Source: Nemophila menziesii | Lineage: Eukaryota > Streptophyta > Magnoliopsida > Boraginales > Hydrophyllaceae | DNA: 64,000 bases | NCBI GenBank assembly: GCA_029959085.1 | Contig: JARWIR010000001.1 | Location: forward strand, 66,154,899-66,218,898 | Direction: 5' to 3' | Shown here: positions 33,642-44,000 of the stretch, in pieces | How positions within the stretch are numbered: position 1 is the first letter of the stretch | Layout of the letters: each line of letters begins with the position of its first letter | The notes under the pieces: generated by a model | What the model was told of the DNA's origin: nothing | The model's database searches: none | The model's input: the letters and a program-made list of their open reading frames with translations, nothing else | Position numbers and translations under genes: made by a program

Positions 33642-33715
<74 letters not shown>

Positions 33716-33890
33716 TTCACAATTCACAAACAATTAAACCAAATATGCTCTAAAAATAATAAATCATTAAATCAAGACAAGAAGTAGGAAAGTGCACTAT
33801 ATCATCGGAAAATCGAGTATTTAGACTTCTAAAACACTAAAAATGATGTCTCCAACTAATATTAAATCATCACAAATTGGGAGACATCAA
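32289..33890 (-). repeat. 3' LTR of element C (1602 bp)
   Basis: Pairs with 59136-60684. It is longer mainly because of a TA microsatellite at 33646-33710 that is only about (TA)4 in the partner. Confidence 0.9.
33646..33710. repeat. (TA)n microsatellite expanded inside one LTR
   Basis: About 32 TA units; the partner LTR has TTATATATC at the same place (near 60495). Confidence 0.95.
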
Positions 33891-34783
33891 GACCCCCAAC
33901 TCAAAGTTGTATCGTTCTGATACTATAAAGATGAAAACAAAGGAAAGTCTCTAAATACACACCTAGGTCAATTAAGCACAGTGGGAAAGGAGATAGCAGA
34001 ATATATAGGATAGACATAAAGCAACAACTCAGAAAATTTCATGTAATAATATTCACAAACTACATACCTGCACACTTCTCATATTCGACACGGCTTGAAT
34101 TCAAGATTAGATTAGTTTCGCAATGTAAGAAGGAGAGGATCTTTACTCAGTTCACCAAGGAGGCTATAGATTGTTCATCGAACTTCACTAGTATTCAAAG
34201 ATCCACTTTAACTACTCTCTATTGGCTCAATCACTTCTATATTACATAGCAAAGAATCAAAAGGTTATTAAGGTTGTAATGTTGGCTTAGGACGATATGA
34301 TAAGTATATTTGGATAATTTAGAGTGAGCTTTTGGCTCTCTCCTCGCTAGCCATCAACGAATCGCCCTAGAGCTCGAGTTACTCTCATAAAATGCTTCTC
34401 ACTCAACCCAATGATTTGATGCACAAAGTAGCATCCCCAATAACCCAGTTAAAGCATAAATATGTCCACATAAAAATTCTACTTTTCTGGTCCAAATATA
34501 TATTCTTTTCAAATCAATTTTTTCTTTTTGTATAGCTATGAATCTCTTTTAGATGTTGAGATATCACGCGATTTTCCTCATAGATTTTTTTTTCTTTTCA
34601 TGCTTTTTAGCTTTTTTCATTCACTCTTACCCCGACAAAGGGTTACAATATAAACCTGTGAATCATCATCAATATAATAACAGATCACAATTAATAAACT
34701 CAAAAATCCCAACCCAATAACAATTCCCATAATGGTGGATCCACAACCCCAAACTCAAGCTCTAAAACAACTATCGATGCATC
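33891..34783 (-). other. 3' untranslated region of element C, left part, with polypurine-like tract
   Basis: The minus strand carries a GAGTTGGGGGT variant at 33893-33903 next to the LTR (the PPT position) and an exact GAGTTTGGGGT at 34746-34756. The region is interrupted at 34783 by element B and continues at 53372. Confidence 0.75.
34779..34783. repeat. Target-site duplication of element B, left copy (GCATC)
   Basis: Matches ACATC at 53367-53371 with one difference, as expected for an old insertion. Confidence 0.65.
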
Positions 34784-35661
34784 TGATGTCACCCTATTTG
34801 TTCTAATTATTAGCCCTTTGGAGACATCCTTTTAGGTGAATATTTGACTTATTTGATAGACTTTTATGCTTATTTGATCATATTACACTTTCTCCCCTTG
34901 GAATTAGACTATTTGCATTTTTAGAGCTTTTGTGCGTTAATTTAATTATTTTTAGTGCAAAGTTAGTATGTTCTTAAATTTCAATACAAGGTGGAGAAGT
35001 GAGAATAAGAGTCTTAGCTTATTTTTAGTGTGTTAGGAAGTATTTGAGTCGAGTTTCTAATTTTATAGTGCACTTTCCTATTTCTAGTCTTGAATTATTG
35101 ATTTATTATTTTTAAAGCATATGCGGTTTAATTATTTATTTATTGTGAAGCTTTAAAAGATATATGGTAATTAATTAGAGACCAAGTCAAGTCAAATAAG
35201 TAAAGGAAAGAGATTTACATGGAAATAAGAAGATTAAGGAAGGATATATGCAAAGAAGGAAAAGATAAAGCTGCCTTATGAATATGAAATTCCAGCCACG
35301 TTTCAAAGACGAATACATAACTTTAGATTGGCTAGGTATTTGGCAGAAGTATCTGGACCAATGGAAAGATCTTTCCGAGACAAGCGGTTTCGAATATTGG
35401 AACGCCTCAAACGGAGAAGTATTGAAGGAGATATGACCAAAACAAATCAGCAGCAGAATCTTACCTTTCCTAGATTTTAGGGTTACGAATTAAAGAGTTC
35501 TTGACTTGTCTTCCACTCCAAGTAAATTCGACATAGGGCTCCCTAACACCTATAAATACACCTCTTAGACATCATTATTCAGGACCTCTCACAATTCATT
35601 CAATATATACATCTTTAGAGAGAGCGTCAAGAGGCGGAAGCAAGAGCAAAAGCTGGAGAAT
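34784..35661 (+). repeat. 5' LTR of element B, left piece
   Basis: Colinear with the start of the 3' LTR at 51612; broken at 35661 by element A. Confidence 0.92.
35657..35661. repeat. Target-site duplication of element A, left copy (AGAAT)
   Basis: Identical to 48403-48407. The unbroken site GGAGAATCC is seen in the other LTR of B near 52485. Confidence 0.95.
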
Positions 35662-37223
35662 TGGTGGTCCTTTGTGTGTTCTAAAAATAATGCAATAAAT
35701 AATCGAACCACAACCGCAAGTGTACGGTTGTCCCAAGTAGTATTTCTGATAAATCAGATTCGTTCCAAGGACGGAATGGTTGATCACAATGTCTAGCAAA
35801 TAGCGATTGATGCACTTATGAAAATAAAAGACAATAATATATTTGTTTGGTTTTTGTTATAAGACTAATGAATGAAAGACAAATATTAAATTGCAAGTAA
35901 AAGCTAAGACGCAAGTAAAATGGTTTAAAACGCAATATGAGAAGTAGCACTTGAGAACGCAAGGATCCTCCCTATCCTATTTCTTAACTTATGTTGTTTA
36001 AGGGCTAAATTAGTCAATTACAATGGTCGGGATTCTAATTTCCTTATACCCCCGTCAGGGTGGACTATAAGGCAATCCTAAAGTGTCACTAGTCCCGTCA
36101 GGGTAAATATGATCCACCGTTGGATGATTAAGTATTATTACCTCATTGGCCCTAGGATTAGCTAACCTCGTCAGAATCATTAACTTCTATCCTAGATTGA
36201 ATAAATGGTTCCGTATTTAAACCCTCCGTCAGGATGATCCAATTGCCACTAATTGGAATAGCCTAAATACTATTACCTGTTCCTAGTTCATGACGCTAAA
36301 AACAGTAAATATTCATGATTTATCGAAAAGAGTAAAAGCCCTAATTTAGTTTAATTCAATAAAAACCCAAATTCAACATTCGTTAATTAATAGGAATTGG
36401 GATTCACCCATTGTTTGTTCTCAAGCACTAAATAAAACTTAGCTCATATTAAAATGAAATACGAAATTAAAATTAAAGGAATTCATATTGTTTACAGAAT
36501 TAAAAAGGTAAAAGAACCTAATTTCCGGAATCGGAATGACTACGAACGGAGATATAGACCCTCTCCAGCTCTTGTAGCTTCTTCTCCTTCCTTCAGTTGC
36601 TTCTCTCTGGTGTTTTTAATCTTCCAGAATGTGAATTCTCCGTAAAATAGAAGTCAAGGGCTGATTTTATAGTTAGAAATTCGGACTTGGACCTAGGCTT
36701 TTAATTAAATGAAATATAAAAGGCCCAAGTCCACTAACTTAGCCCAAAATCCCGTAACTGCTGATATGCCTTCACTAAAACTGATTTTCCCGATGCGTTA
36801 CAACTCCGATTGACCTCATTCCAGTTGCTAGAGTTCCGTAACTCGATAAGGAATGATTTCTCTTCAAAGGTCAACAGCTAGATCCTCGCTTAAGCACCTC
36901 GAAATCAGCAATCTATGGCCTGGAAAATGGATTTTCAGCTCTAAAAATAATATCTTCGGGATTTCTTTTCAAGTCTTGACTCTATCTTTTGATCTTTGAC
37001 TTTCTCCTTGGATTCCTCTTCTAGGTAACATCTAAAACCTGTAAAATATTCACTAAAAATACCAATATTACGCGCAAAAGCTTAATAAATCAAAAATGCT
37101 AGAATTAAAAGAGGAAAATCATATTATTGCATATTTAGTCCAAAAGTCTATCGAATTGATTAAATAAACACCAAAAATGATGTCTCCTAAAGGTCGAAAA
37201 TAAGAACATTTAAGGAGACATCA
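35662..37223 (-). repeat. 3' LTR of element A (1562 bp)
   Basis: Minus-strand termini TGATGTCTCC and GGACCACCA; near-identical to 46841-48402. The visible differences are near 36178 and 37025. It contains four variants of CCTGACGGGG (minus strand) between 36045 and 36235. The 63-codon plus-strand frame inside is repeated in both LTRs and is not a supported gene. Confidence 0.96.
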
Positions 37224-37245
37224 AGACCCCCAACTCAAACCTTTG
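37224..37245 (-). promoter_or_regulatory. Polypurine-like tract of element A
   Basis: A minus-strand GAGTTGGGGGT variant (37226-37236) directly precedes the 3' LTR, and the CGACAAAGG arm lies just upstream, as in elements B and D. Confidence 0.75.
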
Positions 37246-38679
37246 TCGTCCCGACAAAGCAAAACAAAACAAGGGGTGGAAGTAAACGCAAGAACAAATA
37301 GAAGCTTAGCAAATAAACCTAAAGCAATTCTTAAGATAAATCTCATATAGCAAAACTTTAAGAACTAACATATACATACACTAATCATGCAAAATCAAAC
37401 ATAAAAAATCTCAATCATAAAATTAAAGTTGCAATGCTTGAAGGTTACACTTGTACTCATATCTGTATGATGGCTATAGGATGGTCATTAATCATAAATC
37501 GCTTTGAATGTTCCACCTAAATATTCCCTATCAACAGAAGTATAAATTCACTATGTATTTAAGAATCAAGAGGTCTTTATGGTTTTAATATTGGCTTAAG
37601 GACGGTATGGATATATATTTGGTAAATTTGAAGTGAGCTTTTGGCTCTCTCCTCACTTACCATCCACATGTCCTCGAGCTTGAGTTACGCTCAAAAATGT
37701 TCTCACTCACCCATTTGACGCGCTAAAGTTGCGTCCCCAATGTCAACCCAAATAAATCTAAGATGATTCCCAAAAATATTCCACTTTGCCGATTTATTCA
37801 ATTTTTTTCTTTCTTTTTATTTTCTTTTTCATTTCTTTTTTTTATACAAGATACCCATGACCATCATTTTGATGTGAAAAGTCATGTCTCTTATATATAT
37901 ATATATATTTTTTTTCTTTTTCAACTTTCGGCAAAGGGTTACAATAATATATCATCTTCATTTCTGTGCCTCAATATAAACACATATCATCCCTTCCCAA
38001 TGTAAATTCCCAAAATGTGGACCCTCCACCCCAAACTCAAGCTCGAGACAAGTCTCAGGGTTGTGATTCAAGTGCGGGTCATTTGGTCATGCCTAATAAT
38101 CTAAAGGATAATGGGCTTATATCGTGGCTACAAAAGAAAGGCTTAAGGCTCAAAATTGGGCTAAGACGGATAAAATTATAATATTAGGGATAGCAAGCTA
38201 AAGGTTTCAAATGGCTAACAAAGAACTGCCCCTATCATTTTCTTAAGTACATAGCTTGTCTTTAGTTCATATCTAGGTGGGTTCTCTACTAATTAAGATT
38301 TCACGTTCTACACACCAACCATATTCTTTAAGTACAAGCTTACTTCATTTGCATTGTTCATTAATTTTTCCTATCAATTACCTATGTTCGCATGCAATTG
38401 TAAGTGCGTTCTATATCAGTCCCTAAAGTCCACTATTTACTATCATAGATTCATCAAAAGTATGCTTAAAGGGACATTTAAAATCTTCTATAGTCAAACG
38501 CAACTCCGAAAATTATTTTTATTGAAAGCAAATAAAACATATAACACATAAAAGTTGGGATGAGGCAACGAACCCCACCCCAAACTCAAAAATGAGTCGT
38601 GTCCCCACGACTCGAAAAGACTCAACGCAATAAAAATAAACTAAACTAACTAAAACGCGAAAGGGATAGAAAACGTATC
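37246..38679 (-). other. 3' untranslated region of element A (no gene)
   Basis: Colinear with 50270-51590 in B and 4300-5612 in D. Exact minus-strand GAGTTTGGGGT copies lie at 38028-38038 and 38577-38587. A short TA run lies at 37890-37910. No coding frame supported. Confidence 0.75.
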
Positions 38680-40011
38680 TTAACCAGCACGAGGCTGGTT
38701 ATCGGTGTTGCGTCCACGAACTTTCTCATGTGTAAGAATACCATAGGTGGCGTGTTGAATTGTGCTCACCCCCATTAACATGTTTCGGAGAAGTTCTAAC
38801 TCTTTTGTAACGTTTCCTAAAGACGCAATCATCTTCACTTGGTTCTCTTCTAACACCTTCACTTTAGCTTCCAACTCATCAGTTGTATGCATCTTCTTCT
38901 TTGGAGGAGCTCTAGGATTCCTTGTTGCTTTAACCACCTCATCATGAATATTCTTGATCAAAGTTAAACCCATGCTCTCACACACTACAACACGATCAAT
39001 CTCTGCATCTTTACGCGGAACCTTTGCGTCTAAACACAAAGTAGTGACGGTACAAGGAAATTTGAGATTTTGTTGTGAAGTAGGAATTTTAGCAAATTCC
39101 ATGATGGTATCATATATCACACGAGCAACATCCATGGGTTTCTCCTCAATAATACATTTAATGAACAAAAGATGCTCCTTCTTCACTTCCGATATGTGTT
39201 TAACTCCGAAGAAGGTAGGTATTATGAAACGTGACCAAATCTTAGCACATGGTAGCAAGTTACTACTATACATCTGTCCAGGATATCTCTCTCCTTCGGG
39301 AATTGGGCGGGCCCCATCAATAGTCACTTTCCCCCAAAGGGATTCATAGTCAAACGAAGGCTCTTTAAGAGATTCTTGAAACGGACATATTCCGGAAAAC
39401 TTGGGTAATTCTAATGATTTACGAATAAGCTCAACGGAGAAAGGAACTACCTTTTTGCGAATAATAACAGCTTCCTTTGAGAAGGCGATTCCTTCATAAA
39501 AATCTCGCACCAAGGTAGGAATATACTCAAGCTTCCTTTCTCTCAATTCCTTCCAACCCAATTTATCACAAGTAACACCATAATCTTTATAAGCACTAGT
39601 CATAATACCTTTAGGAAGATTCATCTCCTCGCCAAACTTCAAAAATTCAATTCGATCACGAACTTGAGTTTCCCAAGGAACGAAGACTCTCTTAGGCTTG
39701 TGAGCCCAAGCTTTCCTACGCGGAGCTTTCGGTTGTTGCACTGGTTCTTCGGGAATTACTAGTTCAGTTTCTTTAACCTCTTCTTCAACTTCTTCCTCAC
39801 TTTCTTCATCACTCTCATCAATTAACCTGCTCTTTTTCGGATTAGCCTTACTTGGATTTTCTTTTCGTTTCGGAGCAATTGGGTTTTGGACAGTCTTTTT
39901 GGATCGTGAATCCGGAATCTCAATTGCTTGGTCTGGGCTAGCTCCAACAGTGTTCCTGTTTCTTGGTATGTTTCTACGATAGTTACACATGGAATCGGTT
40001 CTGTTAGTCAT
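38680..40011 (-). CDS. Athila ORF2 (post-pol) protein, full length, 443 aa
   Basis: This is an intact frame starting MTNRTDSMCNYRRN. The N-terminal 110 residues are basic and acidic low-complexity (ESDEESEEEVEEEVKE). The centre (about 120-360) matches the pattern of the putative plant transposon protein domain found in Athila ORF2 (RIEFLKFGEEMNLPKG, YIPTLVRDFYEGIAF, LLPCAKIWSRFIIPTFFG, HLLFIKCIIEEKPMDVARVI). The C-terminal 60 residues form a coiled-coil candidate (DELEAKVKVLEENQVKM and LGNVTKELELLRNMLMG). The position corresponds to env in retroviruses, but I see no signal peptide or membrane segment, so env identity is not supported. An exact GAGTTTGGGGT lies nine bases before the ATG. Expression may use a subgenomic or spliced RNA. 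Confidence 0.85.
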   Translation of the reverse strand: MTNRTDSMCNYRRNIPRNRNTVGASPDQAIEIPDSRSKKTVQNPIAPKRKENPSKANPKKSRLIDESDEESEEEVEEEVKETELVIPEEPVQQPKAPRRKAWAHKPKRVFVPWETQVRDRIEFLKFGEEMNLPKGIMTSAYKDYGVTCDKLGWKELRERKLEYIPTLVRDFYEGIAFSKEAVIIRKKVVPFSVELIRKSLELPKFSGICPFQESLKEPSFDYESLWGKVTIDGARPIPEGERYPGQMYSSNLLPCAKIWSRFIIPTFFGVKHISEVKKEHLLFIKCIIEEKPMDVARVIYDTIMEFAKIPTSQQNLKFPCTVTTLCLDAKVPRKDAEIDRVVVCESMGLTLIKNIHDEVVKATRNPRAPPKKKMHTTDELEAKVKVLEENQVKMIASLGNVTKELELLRNMLMGVSTIQHATYGILTHEKVRGRNTDNQPRAG

Positions 40012-40384
40012 CTCTTTTCACCCCAAACTCAAAACTTCAAATAGAGAAAAAGCTAGAGAAAAGCTTTGAAATTTGATGTTTTGAGGCTTAAAACTTGAAG
40101 AACTAGGTGTTATATGAGATGGGTTAAGGTTATTAGAGAGAGATTTTGAAAGAATTTGGTTTAATTTCAAGGTTTTGAAGAGTAAATTCTTGGAGAAAAG
40201 GTGAAATTTGATGATGTTTTGGAGAAGATGTGAGTTGATTTTGTGTTTTTGTGATGATAGAAGGCTTGATTTGATGATTTTATAGCTGTTTGTTGATGAT
40301 TTTCGGAGTAGGTGGAGGCAAGAATTCGGATTATAAGGTTTGGCTTGGAAAAGAGGCAAAAAAACTAGGTTTAATGAAGGTAAA

Positions 40385-40835
40385 ACCGCCTCTCGCAACA
40401 GCTGGCCGGCTAGCCGGCGGATTCGCCGGCATGCCGGGCGAGAGGGCGGCGGAAAAAATTACTAAATTTGACTTTTTTTTTTTTTTTTTTTTACCTCAAA
40501 ACGCAAGTATATTGCGTCGTCGCTGACGCAATGGTCAGGGAATTTGAAATCCTTGACCGGCTAGCCGGCGGATTCGCCGGTATGCCTGTAAAATCTCGAT
40601 GGCGCGTTTGATGACGCAGCAACATTGCGTCGTCGCTGACGCAAGGATCAGAACATTCTTCCTCGTTGGCCGGCTAGCCGGTCAGTTGACCGGCATGCCG
40701 GTGCTTTCTCGCTGGCGCGAATGAAGACGCAGCATTGCTGCGTTGTCGCTGACGCAGTGGTCAGGGAGTTGGGGTCTATCTGCTCGTTTGGCCGGTATGC
40801 CGGCTAGCTCGCCGGCTAGCCGGTCAAACCTGCTG
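40385..40835 (-). repeat. GC-rich tandem repeat between pol and ORF2 of element A
   Basis: About three and a half units of about 113 bp share ATTGCGTCGTCGCTGACG (starting near 40511, 40624 and, modified, 40734) alternating with palindromic CCGGCTAGCCGG, GCCGGCATGCCGG and CCGGTATGCCGG. The inverted CCGG arms can fold into hairpins. The same place in D, B and C holds other GC-rich repeats. Confidence 0.85.
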
Positions 40836-41061
40836 TGGACTTAAATTTTTTTCGTTTTTCCCATCGTTTGACCCCAAACTCATGACCATTATACCCCTGA
40901 AATCATCAAAAACAAACACCCTTCCTCATTTCTTAAAAATAAAACTAAAATAAACGAAAACTTTAACTAATTTATACTACGGAAATTGAAATACGTAAAC
41001 TAATATACAAGAAATTGGCTTTTGTTTAACGTCGTTAAGCTCGACGGGTTACCTCGTGCTT

Positions 41062-44000
41062 CTAAGGAGCTTCGAGGAGGTACATGACCTCTCCGGGATG
41101 TGGGTCTTTTGCACGATCGGTGTCTTCACCTCCATGATAAATTTTTAAACGATGACCGTTCACCATGAATGTACGGTTCTCAAGTGGATGTTCTATCTCT
41201 ATAGCTCCATGAGGTGTAACCTTGGTTACAATGTAAGGACCCGACCACTTCGATCTTAATTTCCCCGGATAATTACTAAACTTCGAATTATATTTCAACA
41301 CTCTTTGTCCCACTACAAAGTTCTTCTCTCGAATTCGATTATCATGCCATCTTTTAGTATTTTCTTTATAAAGCTTAGCATTTTCATAAGCATGTAATCT
41401 AAATTCATCAAGCTCATTAAGTTTCATCATTCGATTCTCACCCGCTAGCGTAGGATTTAAATTTAACTTTGCAATAGCCCAATAGGCACCCATTTCAAGT
41501 TCAAGAGGTAAGTGACAAGCCTTACCATAAACCATTCGATACGGAGAAGCACCTACTGGGGTTTTGAAAGCAGTTCGATATGCCCAAAGTGCATCATCTA
41601 ATTTCATAGACCAATCTATCTAGTAGGACCAACGGTTTTCTCTAAAATAGATTTTACCTCACGATTTGATACTTCGGCTTGACCATTGGCTTGTGGATGA
41701 TAAGCGGTAGACACACGATGTCTGACTCCATATTTCTCTAGAACAGTCTTCAAATACTTATTAACGAAATGAGTACCTCCATCGCTAATAATCACCCTTG
41801 GAGTGCCATGTCTAGTGAAAATATGTGATTTTAAGAACTTAATCACCACTCTAGAATCATTGGTAGGTAAAGCCACTGCTTCTACCCACTTAGACACGTA
41901 ATCAACAGCTAATAAGATGTAGAGGTTACCATTTGAAGGAACGAACGGACCCATAAAATCTATACCCCAAACATCAAATATTTCAACTTCTAATACATTA
42001 TTACGTGGCATCTCATCCCTCTTGGATATGTTTCCGGTAAATTGGCATCTATTACATCTTTTAGTATATTCATGACAATCTTTTATAATAGAAGGCCAAT
42101 AGAAACCAGATTGTAATACCTTAGCAGCAGTTCGATCTCCTTTGAAATGTCCACCGTAAGGTGAATCATGACACCCAGCTATAATCGCCTCAATTTCTTC
42201 CTTGGCTACACATCTTCTTACCATCTGATCAGCACACACTTTGTAGAGGAAAGGATCCTCCCAAAAGAACTGTCTTGCACGGTGAGCTAATCTTTTTCGC
42301 TCTTGATAAGTTGAACCTTCGGGAAAGGAACCACTCACAACTAAATTTGCAATATCCGCATACCAAGGAGCTTCATAATCACGGACAACGAATAAATTCT
42401 CATCCGGAAAATCTTCTCTAACTGCTTCAGTACCATTATTCAACTCTGAACCTTCCAACCTCGATAGATGATCTGCAACCTGATTCTCGCACCCTTTTCT
42501 ATCCTTGATCTCTAAATCAAACTCTTGAAGCAATAAAACCCATCTGATTAACCTTGGTTTAGCATCCTTCTTCTCCATAAGATATCGAATCGCTGAATGA
42601 TATGTATAGACAATAACTTTCGCTCCAAGAAGATAAGAGCGAAATTTATCGAATGAATACACAACCGCTAGCAACTCCTTTTCTGTAACTGTATAATTAA
42701 TCTGAGCACCATTAAAAGTTTTACTAGCATAATAAATCGAATGAAAAACTTTCTCTTTTCTTTGTCCTAATACAGCTCCCATACATAAATCACTCGCATC
42801 ACACATAACCTCAAACGGTAAATTCCAATCTGGAGGCACTACTATAGGAGCAGAAATAAGTTTTTCTTTGATTGCTTTGAAAGCCGCTAAACAAGCTTCA
42901 TCAAAAAGGAATTTGGAATCCTTTTCAAGTAAGTTGCATAACGGTTTCGCAATCTTAGAAAAATCTTTGATAAATCGCCTATAAAAGCCAGCATGGCCTA
43001 GAAAACTTCTTACCCCTTTAACAGAAACAGGAGGGGGAAGAGTTTTAATTACCTCAATCTTCGCTCTATCGACTTCCAATCCAACACTCGAAATTTTGTG
43101 ACCCAGAACAATACCTTCGCGAACCATGAAATGACATTTCTCCCAGTTTAAAACCAAATCTGTTTCTTTGCATCTGATTAACACTTTCTCTAAATTATCT
43201 AAGCACTTATCAAAATCATCACCGAATACAGAGAAATCATCCATAAACACTTCAAGAAAGTTATCGATCATATCCCAGAAGATGGCCATCATGCATCTTT
43301 GAAAGGTAGCAGGAGCATTACACAACCCAAATGGCATTCTACGATATGCAAAAGTACCAAAAGGGCATGTAAATGTTGTTTTATGTTGATCTTCTGGAGC
43401 CACGTAAATTTGATTATACCCAGAATAACCATCCAAGAAGCAATAGTACTCTCTTCCGGCTAATTTGTCTAACATCTGATCTATAAAGGGCAAAGGGAAA
43501 TGATCTTTTCTGGTGGCCTTGTTCAACTTCCTATAATCCATACAAACTCTCCATCCAACTACCGTTCTTGAAGGAATCGCTTCATTTTTATCATTAAGAA
43601 CTGTTGTCATTCCTCCCTTCTTCGGTACACACTGAACCGGACTCACCCATTCGCTACTCGAAATGGGATAAATAATCCCCGCATCTAAAAGCTTGATCAC
43701 CTCTTTCTTTACCACATCCTTCATAGCGGGCATTAATCTTCTTTGACCTTCAACTGAGCGTGCGTTAACATCTTCAAGTATGATTTTGTGTTGACAATAG
43801 GATGGACTAATGCCTTTGATATCAGCAATTGTCCAACCTATTGCTTATTTGTTTGCTCTTAACACACGCAACAGTTTATCTTCTTGAGGACCTGTTAAAT
43901 TAGCTGAAACAATAACAGGTAGAGTTTCATTAGTACCTAAATACGCATACCTCAAGTGTGCTGGCAATGGTTTTTCTTCCAATTCCGGAGGAGATTCAAT

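Noticed and set aside
36454..36645. 63-codon plus-strand frame present twice (also 47633-47824)
   Set aside because: It lies inside both LTRs of element A, antisense to the element; duplication reflects the LTR pair, not gene conservation.
38680..40011. Calling ORF2 of element A an envelope protein
   Set aside because: The position is env-like, but there is no signal peptide, no membrane segment and no cleavage site; it is acidic/basic with a coiled coil.
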